From Chara braunii (lineage: Eukaryota; Streptophyta; Charophyceae; Charales; Characeae), in assembly GCA_003427395.1 (NCBI GenBank), contig BFEA01000608.1, positions 15,466 to 47,653 of the forward strand: DNA of 32,188 nt, given 5' to 3'. The notes beneath the pieces are model-generated. The model saw only the letters and a program-made list of their open reading frames with translations, searched no databases and had not been told where the DNA came from. A program made the translations under genes and the position numbers. This document shows positions 20,579-30,705 of this stretch, piece after piece (positions within the stretch are counted from its first letter, which is position 1; every line of letters begins with the position of its first letter).

Positions 20579-21205
20579 AGCTGGACCATTCGCCATGGAA
20601 ACAATGCCCAGCTTGTCTTTATGATATACACGAACAGGTTGCACAACTACTTCTCTCTTCTTTTGGGCAGATGACTAGGCCATTCGCCATGGAAACAATG
20701 CCTAGTCGCGCTGAGCTATTTAATATCCAAAAAATTAATATTTCTCTGACTTTGTTTTCAAAAGAAAAGGCAAATATGGGCAGGGGACTGAACCATTCAC
20801 AGTAGAAACAATGTTCAGCTTGCCCAAACTATTTTCATTTATACTTTGTATTTTTATTTTTCTCTTCTTAATGATATGGCTTAACGCTGGACCATCACAG
20901 TAGAAATAACGCCCAACTGCCAGTTCACATGCAAATATATATAAAGTATTTACCTTTATACTCAGTTTAAATTTATGTGCTTGTTTTTCAGGCTAAACCA
21001 TTCACCTTAGAAACAATGCTTAGCCTTAGACCATAAGATCCTTCCTCAGAATAAAACAAGAACTCAAACCCCTTTCATCAGGCAAACCCTCAGAAATAAA
21101 GCAGAGGAACCAGACCGTTCATCATGGAAACAATGCCTGATCCTTCAGAAAACAGCCAAATAAACACAGCCCTGAGCCATTCACCACGGAAACAATGCTC
21201 AGGCT
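20579..21205. repeat. Array of seven hairpins with conserved core and covarying stems
   Basis: Seven units share a core CCATTC(R)CC(A)TGGAAACAATG, in which CATT and AATG can pair. Around it lie unit-specific outer arms that are complementary: AGCTGG/CCAGCT (20579-20613), GACTAGG/CCTAGTC (20673-20707), CTGAAC/GTTCAG plus TGGGCA/TGCCCA (20779-20826), a weak TGG/CCA (20886-20918), GGCTAA/TTAGCC (20991-21025), CAG/CTG (21108-21143), and CCTGAG/CTCAGG (21169-21205). Intervals are roughly 60-120 bp and the spacers are not obviously similar. The loop is 11-12 bases. I do not recognise the motif. It lacks the CTGANGA box of a hammerhead ribozyme and snoRNA boxes. Confidence 0.8.
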
Positions 21206-23099
21206 TTGGTCAACCCTGTCAAGCACATGCAAAGCTACTTTCCCCCAGTTCATGCCTTAGTCTGCTTTCAGACAAAAATAAACTGAACCTTATGCTTCAC
21301 TCTCATACATTCCTTTCCTTTTGATCTGGTTAGTCCTGAAGAGAAAACAAAAATCATAGGGACACACATGCATACAATAGTCATACTGCAGAGAGATAAA
21401 CAAACATGGGTAGTAGTGGGTTATACAAATAAAGATGATTTACCTGAAGGTTCCCTGCCTCCAGAACCTCGCCTAGGTTCCGGCAGAGCTCCCGCAATCG
21501 GTGGGTGGACTCCCCACAGAGTCTTGATGCGGACCTATGGGTTGCAATCCCGCCTGCCGCCTTCCTCTCGTAACCACAGGATTAGACTGAGCGTTAGAAG
21601 GGCAGAAAGAGAAGGATTTTAGACTCTCGGATCCAAGAGGGATGCACTCAGACTCGCAGGAGAGGGCCTTGAAATTTTCTCTCGCCTGAGGGCCCCGCAA
21701 TGGCAGTCACTTTAACAGATTGTTTAACTCCTTAAGTCAACCGCTAAAATCAAACCCCTGACGACCTCCCAAATCGCAGCACTAACCTCCTACTCGCCCA
21801 GCCTGACCACTTCCCCAAGTCCCAACACCCCACCTCAGCCCAGATGCGGTCGCACAATCAGCCTGTAGCAGTCCATACCCGGAGCCGCAATACGTGGGAC
21901 TAACCGTAGCAAAAGCTATAGCCACACCCGGACACATCAACAACCCAACATGAATTATAGTAGCTCCGACCCGAGCATGATAATCAGGTGGCCAGTATCA
22001 GCCGCAACAGTTCACGGCTACCCAGAATAGCAGCTACATCTCCTTGGCCGTACTTCAGCTAGAAGTTCGCCCAGCCAACAACAACTCAACGTGGTAGCCA
22101 GATCGCCGCAGTAACCGGACTCCCATAGCGCCTAACCATGAGATCACATACCTCTCAAGCTGTCCACCCCTTGTTCTTCTGTTGTCTGATTATCCAACAG
22201 TCCCTCTAAGGAGCTGGCCACAAGGAAGAGCCCCCGCGTAGCTATTTAGCGGGCTGAGGTATCTTTCATTAGCGGAATCTACCCAGACAGAACCCCCTCA
22301 ACCAGCTGGAGAACCAAGCACCGATTGTCGACGAGAACATACCCCCCCCTCTGCCAACGTACGTACGCAGGGCTTCTCCCCTTACTTGACTCCCAGTGCA
22401 CCAGTTGCCGTCACACAGTCCGTAACAGCCTATGCATCGGCACTGCATCCTGCGGGCGTTAATAGCCGCAAAGCTGGGTGCAAGATGTCGTCGGTTTTTA
22501 GAAACCATCGCCAAACCCAGGTACATGTCGCACTGATCAAAGACCCGTTCTTTCTCGTCATCACTCCCACTTTCACCTTCTGTTCCTCACTTCGTTATCC
22601 ATCCTTCGCTGACTTGTTTCCTCAGCCCTCCTCGTCCGAGTTCCCGCCCTTCAGCACGCCCCATGCACTTTCTCACTCATCTCCACGACTGTGGATGAAC
22701 CTCCCACTGAACCCCAAGAAGATACACTAACACAGGGGAGGTCCGTTCGAGCTTCTAGGAACAGCAGTCGCGAACGAGACAAATGTCGCGGGGGGGCTGC
22801 AGCCGGAATGTCCCCCGACCAGTGGGGGAAAGACTGTCACCCCGATGAGCGACCACCGAATCGGGAATAGGACCTACAATCTTGGCTGGCCATAGTCGTA
22901 AGCTGAGCGCAGAGCTCCCGTTAATAAGCAGGGGGGACACACTTCGATCCCGGGCCACAGGCGCAAAGCATTTGAGGGGGGCCAGTCCCCCGTAACTCAG
23001 GCAAAAACGGCTGAATTCTCCGCTAGAACTCGGGCGGATTCATTCCCGCCTACTAGCTGCACCCCTCCCCCACACCATCCTCCTACTAACTCTAGTTCT
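21206..23099. other. Long stretch without a recognised gene
   Basis: From about 21700 the plus strand becomes strongly pyrimidine-rich. On the minus strand there are splice-like signals: TTCAG/GTAAAT at about 21442-21447, and pyrimidine tract plus CAG acceptors near 21390 and 21336. An open minus-strand frame upstream of the donor (21473-21700) shows no recognisable motif. I see no supported gene. Confidence 0.35.
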
Positions 23100-24330
23100 A
23101 CTGACTTATCACTAAATCCGACTGCAGAATCCGGGTCGCCTACCCCGAAAACCCCGGATTCCAGTCTTCTTCTGCCCGTTATCGTCAAGGAACGGGGAAG
23201 ATCAATAGTCTACCTTCCCACCCCTACGCATGCACCTGGCGCTGTAACCTGTCTAAATTCATTCACCTTTTTCTCCCCTCACCCCTTTACCTACGCGCAG
23301 TCTCTTCTCTACTAATCTTCTACTCTACTGATTTTCTACCAATTCTAACCTCACTAGCGAGTTCGCCCGGCCACCCGTATCCTAAACGCTTCTCCCCTCA
23401 CCCGATTTCATCGAGAATCGGGTGAGTCTCGTGCTTTTCTCGGTTCCCTCGTCGCTTCTTCTTCACCTTCGCCATAGCTTGGCGCACGCCTTGTTTTTTT
23501 CCCAGCTACTATTCTACTAATTTTCCACCATTCTGACTCCGCTATCGTGCTCGCAGTATCCAAAAAGCCCCATTCATCATTTTGGTTCGCCCGATTCCGT
23601 TGGGAATGGAGTGAGAAATCGTCTTTCAAACTCTAGCCATAGTCGACTTCGCCCACTCTCCGCGCAGCTCATTCTCTCTCTACCTCCTCCCTCACTAACT
23701 CTTTGTTAAATCTGACTCTACCATTGAGGTCGCCCGATCCCAGAACCTCAGAATCACGCTTTGTCCCACCCAAACCCATCAAGAAACGAGTGGGCTAGCC
23801 ATTCTCCTCGTTCTGCCATGCCCACCTGTTGTTCCGCTCGGCCACTCTTTTTCTGTGAATGCACCCCGACGCTGATTCCGCCCGGGTTCATTCATTCACT
23901 CCCCTCTCAACGCTCAGGTTCGCCCTGCCCCCGTCGTCTGTTTCCCCCGGTCTCGGTTTGCACCGCCGTAGGGCCCGTCTTCATGGCTCTGTCACTCCGC
24001 CCGCTATTGCTGAGCGGTGCCCGGCCAGCCCACTCCTTTCATCATCTCCCATACTCGAGTGTACCTGGCGCGAGACTGCGCCAGGTTCGTCCCTCTTTTC
24101 ATCATCCTCGTAGTCTGCTGTCTTTCCTCGCCGCCCGTAGCCTCTCCTACCCGTCACTACTCTGCTTCACTCTCACCGGCCTAGCGCCTGTCCCCCGCTG
24201 CATTGTCGTTCGTTGCCTCTAGCGCAATGCCTGATAATCACAGTGGTCCGGCCCTATTGCCACAACAGTCTTTGCCACTCCGCCCCTCGTCCCTCTTACT
24301 ATTGTCCGCTGGCGTCTCAACGCAGCGGCT
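23100..24330. repeat. Tandem array, about 183 bp period, with unit-specific hairpins
   Basis: A CTACT(a/g)A...AAT(C/T)(C/T)GACT-like block followed by a TCGCCCG block recurs near 23099, 23324, 23507, 23689 and 23873 (last three spacings 182-184). The array holds hairpins whose stems differ: GAATCCGGG/CCCGGATTC (23127-23161), CCCGTT/AACGGG (23175-23196), a 10-bp TCACCCGATT/AATCGGGTGA (23398-23425), ATTCC/GGAAT (23594-23607), ACCTGGCGC/GCGCCAGGT (24063-24086) and CCGCT.GCGT/ACGC.AGCGG (24306-24328). Complementary copies of its units occur in the left arm at 13400-13612. Units after 23873 are more diverged. Confidence 0.55.
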
Positions 24331-25171
24331 TCCCCAGCTACTCCGACCAGCCCGAGGGAGACTGCGGGAAGGATCAACTGCGTGGTCCGATCAGTCCTTC
24401 GCCCCTATACCCGGAGGCTGTAGATTGACTCAGTTAGTTGCTGTCCCCCTAGCCCTCCAACACAACCTCCTCTGGGCTCCCGATGGCCGATCTCACGGAA
24501 TCAGGGCGCAGTCCCACTGCAATCTGTGGCGTGGGCCTCGGCGCCGCGGGCCGCACCACAGGCCTTGGCGGTTGTAGCAAATATTCAAATGAGAACTTTG
24601 AAGACCGAAGTGGAGGAGGTTTTTCCCCGCGAGTGGCCGCGACAGTTTGCGGTCCTCGCCCCGGTACGCTGTATTACTGCGCCTAGGTACGACCCACCAT
24701 CTACCGGGTCCCACAAGCCATGCTCACACTCAAACCTCTCACCACAGACCCTGGCCGACAGATAGTGCATCCGCGGCAACCACCGCCACTCAAGGTTTTC
24801 TTCCGCCTAGCAGGCCTACTACCCATGGCCCGCATGCATTGAATTCTTCGGTCCACATTTCAAAACGGCCCAAGTAGAGAAACTTCGCCGGTGTTCCGAA
24901 CACACGGAATCCCGTAGGTCAATTATATGAGGTGCACGCCCAAGGTCCTCGACCGTCGTGGCGACCTCTAAATCCGGCGTTACAATAAAATGATAATAAA
25001 AATAGAATAGACGTTGTTTAGGAGCTATTGGTCGCCAGAATACGACAAATGAAGACAAAGAGAAGCACTAGCACCATTCTGACGCCGTTGATGATAACCT
25101 AATGGAAATAGCCCCTCCGAGCCCTCAACCCCTAGGCTCCTCCTCGCCGGTCCGGTATTCCTACGTCGTCG

Positions 25172-25240
25172 CTGCTCGATCTCGATCCCTGAATCTCTTT
25201 TGATGAGAGTCCGGCGCTGTAACCAATAGAGCTAGGCTCG
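25172..25240 (-). other. tRNA-like A-box/B-box region inside the right arm
   Basis: On the minus strand, TAGCTCTATTGGTTACAGCG and CCGGACTCTCAT resemble a tRNA D-arm (A box) and anticodon-loop region. They are followed after about 15 bases by GGATCGAGATC, like a B box (GGTTCGANTCC). Anticodon and T stems do not pair well and the acceptor stem is not found, so it is not a working tRNA gene. The left arm has the equivalent block near 12245-12305 (TAGCCCTATAGGTTACA, then GGTTCGGGGATT). Confidence 0.35.
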
Positions 25241-25667
25241 GGTCTGGGTTCAACTCTGACGGATGCCTAATTAAAGAGGCACTGCGCGACGCGACAACCT
25301 ACCGAAGTGCTTTCAACAGTCATACTTGTTGTTGACGCCACCCTCCACACGTGCGCACAAGACCCAGGCAAGTACATCAATCCCCACGACATAATCTTTT
25401 TAATCCTAACTTAATCAGAAAATAAGATTAAAAATTATAGTCGGCGACCACGCCGACTCTTCAATTATCAAAAAGTAAAAGATCACGCGCGCCTCAAAAT
25501 CCGCGCGCCCACACACTCTTTACTATAGTCAACCATCCAGTCAATGTAATCTACAGACACTGTTGCGACTCGCATGGTATACTCAACCTTAATCTACACT
25601 TATTTTTTCTGTCATCTGCAAAAACCAGGGCGGATACCCTTGTAAGGGTATTCGCGCCGACAGCGTT

Positions 25668-25683
25668 GGCACCATGTATGCAA
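25668..25683 (+). other. Possible primer binding site after the right arm
   Basis: Three bases after the CCGACA end comes TTGGCACCATGTATGC. The TGG start and position suit a primer binding site, and a gag fragment follows on the same strand. I could not match it to a known tRNA 3' end. Confidence 0.3.
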
Positions 25684-25936
25684 GCTTCCCCTGCCTCCCG
25701 CTACGACACATTCCATAACCGAGATCGTGGCTCCGATCGATTGAGCAATTTTACCAACGCCACGATCCCGAAAACCCGAGTGGACCATCACCGGGGTTGT
25801 CTCTCATGCTCCCTCTGCCGCCATCTCCCTTCCCTCCTTCCAAAACGACCCCTGTAACCACAGTTTTATCATAATCACCGACATTGGTATCCATCACCAA
25901 TTTTTATTTGGCTCATACGATTCATACGGCTACTTC

Positions 25937-26600
25937 TCGACAATCGGAATGGATGAACCATCTCATCCAGAGACAGACGTCGCAGATTGACTGATTGGAG
26001 CAAGTCCTGCGGGATCTAATGAGTACGCACGCCAAAGTACCACGCGTCACTTCGTCTCCTCCTTTGTTCCCCATGATGCCAGCCCCGCCAATCCAGACAC
26101 CAGTTGCTCACCATGTAGCTCACCATGTAGCTCACCAGAATGCTGTACTACAGTGAAGGGTAGAATGTTATAATTGTAAACAACCCGGACACTTTGCTTG
26201 AGACTGCCCTCTTCCCAAGAGGAATCAACCTCCTCCACCGGCTGCGCATGTGGCCACCAATCAAAGACGGGTAGCTGTCCCCTCGAAGGAACAAGTGAAG
26301 CAAGGAACGGTTCCCCTTCCCCACTTCCTCCCATGCAATCGGATATGATTGCGTCAACTTCTAGGGCTCTATTCGAAGCTGTAGATGTCGTTGATCCAAC
26401 CGAATACCCCCAGCTGGCATGACTGATTGGGGTCATTCGGCCCGGAAAAGATGAACTTAAATGGGTGGAATGCGAATCGGAACCCGGTCCTCAGTTTCGG
26501 ATAGGAGAAATCGATATCTTACAAACTCTAAAAACATTAGATATCCGAGTTTCTGTTCCCGTCGGCCACTTGCTAACCCCCCTCCTCTCTCTTCATGCTT
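25937..26600 (+). pseudogene. gag: Gag fragment with CCHC zinc knuckle
   Basis: Frame 3 reads a short helical segment (MNHLIQRQTSQID, TGA, LEQVLRDLM) and a Pro-rich linker with a duplicated AHHV repeat. The knuckle at 26166-26207 is C-YN-C-KQPG-H-FA(TGA)D-C, the CX2CX4HX4C pattern with its Arg codon turned to TGA; another TGA lies at 26154. The reading moves to frame 2 near 26330 and continues past a TGA at 26420 through DELKWVECE to LDIRVSVPVGHLL near 26560. That last part resembles the region before the protease in gypsy polyproteins. The capsid part is missing or unrecognisable, and no reverse transcriptase follows. Confidence 0.6.
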
Positions 26601-27395
26601 CTCCTCTTCCACTCTCATCGGAATCTTGGTCCTGCGTCACGCTGCTCTCTGTGCTCTCTTTCTTCCCGCCTTCACCCCTAGTCAGAAACTACCTACCGAT
26701 CCCCCCCCCAAGAGTATGTGAAGCCTCAGACGACAGTGTGTAAGAGGAATACTCCCCGCGCACTATAATCTGATTAGCTGTGAAAAACTCGCGAGAATCG
26801 ATATGGTTTTCCTCGGGCGATTAACCTGTCCTCTCTCTTCGCCCCCTCCTATCTCCACCCCACTCTTCCCCGTTTTCCCTTCCCTTCTTCGCAATTATAA
26901 AACCTGCAAGCTCGTCAAAAAACTCTCTCTCTACCTATCTGCCAGCTTCAGGGAAGTCGTGGCTAGGTGATGTGTAGGCGGCTAGTCAGAAAGCTCTGAC
27001 GAGCTGACTGCAGTGTATTCAAGGTTGTGTGTCGGGTGACTGCAACGAACTACGGGATCTTGACAAGTTGGTGCAAAAGCTGAGTTGGTGGGGTGACGAT
27101 GGCTCTGGTATGGAGGTTGGTACTTGGCGGACGGGATCGACAATACCTGAGTAAGAAGGGTGTATGTGTATGGGTGGTTGCATGGCCAGGGGCCATTATC
27201 AAAGAGCAGAAGACCAGTGCACCTTGATTTTCGGTTATTTTTCTTCTGGTTCTTGAAAGCTAAGTCAACAACGGATAGTCGGTTGTTGTCCCCCTCAAGC
27301 TTGTTCGTATGGTCAGAGTTCCCTTTCTCTTTTTCTTAGTCCTCTTCTTCGGTCAAAGCTACGATCTCATCCTTCTTCTCTCTCTCTCTTTCTCT
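26601..27395. other. Non-coding stretch with a TATA-like box and a small ORF
   Basis: TATAAAA at 26896-26902 follows a pyrimidine-rich patch. The first well-placed ATG downstream (27099, context GACGATGG) opens a 42-codon ORF to 27227, with a possible GTATGT donor after codon 21-22. This could be a promoter with a first exon, but no downstream exon is recognised. Confidence 0.2.
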
Positions 27396-27443
27396 CGCTC
27401 TATCTATCTATCTATCTATCTATCTGTCTATCTATTTATCTAT

Positions 27444-27484
<41 letters not shown>
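27396..27484. repeat. ATCT tetranucleotide microsatellite
   Basis: About 20 copies of CTAT/ATCT with rare variants (CTGT, TTAT), preceded by a TCTC run. The Leu-Ser-Ile-Tyr frame over it is a repeat artefact. Confidence 0.95.
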
Positions 27485-28961
27485 GTTTTTTACTCTAGTT
27501 CACCTCATGGATGCCGGAAAGATTTGATGATTTTTTTACTGTGCTCGTCCTGTCAAATTCAATCGGACCTCACGAGAACGAGTGTTATTGAATTAGAGGG
27601 ACCAACAAACCTGAGTTATCCCACCCTGCCCCCTTTCATGCCTCCTAACATCTGATGGTTCTTGCATGCGTGGTCTGTTACATGCATGCATCAATTTTGT
27701 TGTTGCGAAGGTAACTAAGCTAAGATTTTGTTGAGATTATGTGAATGCATGCTCACCACTCACTCAATGAATGATGATTATCGCATTTCTTGGATCGGTT
27801 CTCCTGATGGATGAAAGGCAATAAGCACGTAGCATTGCAACTGTTGACTTCTTTGATTGAATAACGGGTTGAGCGGACTTATATGTGAACCGCTTGGCTC
27901 GATCCGACTGGGTGTCGACTTCCTGTATCCTCATCACGACCGTTCTCGTATAATGAGGAAATGATACGTGTATGTAAGTGGGATGTACGAGAAGTTGTCG
28001 CCAAGATCGGCGAATGCTATTATTTTCCTTTCGAAACAAGGTGTTAAGGATTCGTAGGAGCTGGTTTTGTCATTATCCTATACCCACTTTCCCCCATACT
28101 CTTTATTATTGCCTTTTAACGAACTGATTGTCATCCTGTGGACGACAATAACGCTTCATTGGCCCAACACTTTGTGTAGTGATTGTCGCCACACCGAGCG
28201 TTATCGGGAAAAGGAGTTCCACTTCCGGACACGTGGCGAAGACGAATACAGGGAAAAAACGACCCGACTGAGGGTGTCCACGTTGGATTTCGAAATATGT
28301 AATGAGCGACGCTAGGATTTGATTCGAAAATGAGATCCCACGTGAGTACCCCTCCCTTTCCATTCGAACAGATGACGAGTAACTCACATAGAGGCTCAAA
28401 GGTACTTTTTGGATTAGGCGAACGTTTGAAAGTAGCACACGCCATTTCTTTCTCGCACGACTATGATCCTTTCTCACTAAAACTGGAATAACACAGGGGC
28501 TTTCAGTTCCATCTGTAGCCCCATACTCAATATTCTCGAAAATCCTTGGCACACCCCATTTTGCTATTCTTTCAAGGCCTATTCTACATAATTTATCAAT
28601 CTGACCGAAAGACAGGACAAGGTGTGAGGTTCGAACACCACATACCTATGGGGCCTATGGTATAACCTTATACACCTAGTATCTGAAATACGCGTACGCC
28701 ATGGCTAAGCCTTGTTCAATTATGCTTCCACCATGAGCTGAGTGGGGTTCCTGATTAGCCCTGGTGCCTACAACTACGCCCTGCTACTGCAAGCAGTTGT
28801 GGAGTTGGGTGGTTGGGTGATGCTCTTTCTATTGAGGCAGCGCTGGGGAGTAGGGGGCGCGCCAGAAAGAATTGTCGTGAGGAAAGGGAGGGTGATGGTC
28901 TCATAAGGTGGACAAAAAAAAAAGAAAAAGACAGGGGTTAACTATGACGCAGTCATGAAAA
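27485..28961. other. Long stretch without a recognised gene
   Basis: A minus-strand frame of 148 codons at 28106-28552 shows no motif I recognise. A GAGGTTCGAACACC string near 28627 resembles a tRNA T-arm but lacks the rest of a tRNA. Nothing else is supported. Confidence 0.35.
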
Positions 28962-29091
28962 CAGTTTGAAAATGCACTTCAGGCATTCCCCGGAACATAA
29001 CACTTCCCCACGTGATCCTACCCGACCCGAAACCTAGGTTGTATACATTCGGCATTTTCATGCCTTTTGCCTGAAGTGCATTTTCAAACTG
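28962..29091. mobile_element. Foldback element with perfect 24-bp terminal inverted repeats
   Basis: 28962-28985 and 29068-29091 are exact reverse complements (outer end CAGTTTGAAAATGCACTT). The 82-bp middle has no coding content. It shares the words GCACTTCAGGC and CAGTTT with the foldback element at 18231, so the two may belong to related families. No target-site duplication was identified. Confidence 0.65.
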
Positions 29092-29177
29092 CAACCCTGA
29101 TTGCCCCGTAGTTTTCTCAAATGAAAACAAAAGTGTCGGTCGGAGAAGGTTCAATTTTTGTTGGTGCGCAACAAAAA

Positions 29178-29651
29178 TCCGTTTTGGGAGTTGAATATCG
29201 TAAATCAGAGGTTGCTTCTGATTCATTCACATTTCTGAATGGTTGAATCGAATAAAAGTTCCTCAATTCATGTCTTCGAAGGTATCCATCTCTTGTTCCC
29301 CGAAGTGTTCTTTCCAACGATTGAATTAAATTGACTCTCCTACAATCCAATTTTTTTTTATTATTGTTTTCTAGTCGATTTGTCAAGGTTTTTGTGGTGA
29401 GATATTTTGTTCCAAAAATTTTGACCTATCCGTTTTGGGAGTTGAATATCGTAAATCAGAGGTTGCTTCTGATTCATTCACGTTTCTGAATGCTTGAATC
29501 GAATAAAAGTTCCTCAATTCATGTCTTCGAAGGTATCCATCTCTTGTTCCCCCAAGTGTTCTTTCCAACGATTGAATTATATTGACTCTCCTACAATCCA
29601 AATTCTTTTTATTATTGTTCTCTAGTCGATTTGTCAAGGTTTTTGTGGTGT
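29178..29651. repeat. Direct duplication, two 222-bp copies 251 bp apart
   Basis: 29178-29399 and 29429-29651 are nearly identical, separated by about 30 bp of other sequence. On the minus strand both copies keep the same open frame (LERTL, GTRDGYLRRHELRNFYSIQ, then NVNESEATSDLRYSTPKTD) with only a few residue changes. I do not recognise the protein and the open frame may be chance. Confidence 0.8.
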
Positions 29652-29710
29652 AGGGTCTAAACAAGGCACCCATGAGGTAGTCAAGTAAAGTATCCTGTAG
29701 GGTTTTGGAG

Positions 29711-30676
29711 ATTGTTTTGAAGTCGGGAAAGGGGAATGAAATGATTCTTTACAAGGACGGAGAGGGGATGGAATAGGGTTGTTTGACGGGTACCGGCTAT
29801 GGGAAGCTCGTATCAGATACGATTGGCGTTGGGTAGGTTAGATTGCCCAATGGGTACCGGCTGATGTGGACGAGCTCTAGCGCGATTGGCGTTGGGTAGC
29901 GCTAGTTCACCCCCTTGAGGACGGAGATTGAAGTTCTTGTGGGGGCAAGGAACTTCGGGGGATGATGGTGCTTACCCCCTGCTGAGAAGTGGTTCTCTGA
30001 AACTCCGTACGAGGACGGAGTGAGGAAGTGATTGGGATGGAGGGAATGGGGGTGGATGCGATTGACGCCAAGTATCTTGGCGGGTATCGACCACTTGCTA
30101 TTAACTCCATTGAGGTCTTTCCTTTCGATGATGGAGGCAGAATTTTTTAGATTGACTGTTCCAGAGGTGCATGTTTTCATATCTTCCAATTGAAGATTGC
30201 TTTGAAGTCGGGGAAGGGGCATGAAATGATTCTTTACAAGGACGGAGAGGGGATGAAATAGGGTTGTTTGACAGGTACCGGCTAGGGGAAGCTCGTATCA
30301 GATACGATTGGCGTTGGGTAGGTTAGATTGCCCAATGGGTACCGGTTGATGTGGGCGAGCTCTGGCGCGATTGGCGTTGGGTAGCGCTAGTTCACCCCCT
30401 TGAGGACGGAGATTGGAGTTCTTATGGGGGCAAGGAACTTCGGGGGATGATGGTGTTTACCCCCTGCTGAGAAGTGGTTCTCTGAAACTCCGTACGAGGA
30501 CGGAGTGAGGAAGTGATTGGGATGGAGGGAATGAGGGTGGATACAATTGGCGCCAAGTATCTTGGCGGGTATCGACCACTTGCTATTAACTCCATTGAGG
30601 TCATTCCTTTCGATGATGGAGGCAGGATTTTTTAGATCGACTGTTCCAGAGGTGCATGTTTTCATATCTTCCAATT
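29711..30676. repeat. Two tandem 485-bp repeats
   Basis: The unit starting at 29711 is repeated at 30196 with few substitutions. Inside each unit a 63-bp sub-repeat (GGGTACCGGCT and GATTGGCGTTGGGTAG, first copy 29789 and second 29852) occurs twice. Short hairpins such as CTAGCGC/GCGCTAG and CTCCGT/ACGGAG are present. The array lies 60 bp after the 222-bp duplication and is followed at 30690 by the LINE target site. Confidence 0.85.
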
Positions 30677-30689
30677 TTACCTACTATTA

Positions 30690-30705
30690 GGATCGTCCCT
30701 GCTCA
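30690..30705. repeat. Target-site duplication, left copy
   Basis: GGATCGTCCCTGCTCA here is repeated exactly at 31861-31876. The two copies bracket a LINE 3' fragment with a poly(A) tail, the signature of target-primed reverse transcription. Confidence 0.95.

Larger units (their letters stand above)
23100..25664 (-). repeat. Right arm of the long inverted repeat pair
   Basis: Reverse-complement homology to 11740-13610 is clearest from 25664 down to about 25100, then becomes patchy until the shared tandem units at 23220-23275 and 23862-23898. The outer end reads CCGACA at 25659-25664. A perfect hairpin, AGTCGGCG-ACCA-CGCCGACT, lies at 25439-25458 and has no counterpart on the left. If this is an LTR it is in plus orientation and ends in CA directly before a TTGGCACC string and a gag fragment. 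The inner edge is uncertain. Confidence 0.6.

Noticed and set aside
20579-21205. Hammerhead ribozymes or a CRISPR array
   Set aside because: GGAAAC is present but the CTGANGA box is absent; spacers vary in length and the host is eukaryotic, so neither fits.
22269-22730. Short open frames on both strands
   Set aside because: No motif, no repeat relation and no splice context; composition of the pyrimidine-rich region explains them.
27309-27527. Open frame with repeated LSIYLS
   Set aside because: Translation of the ATCT microsatellite.
28615-28660. tRNA-like GAGGTTCGAACACC
   Set aside because: The T stem does not pair in the usual register and no A box lies at the right distance.
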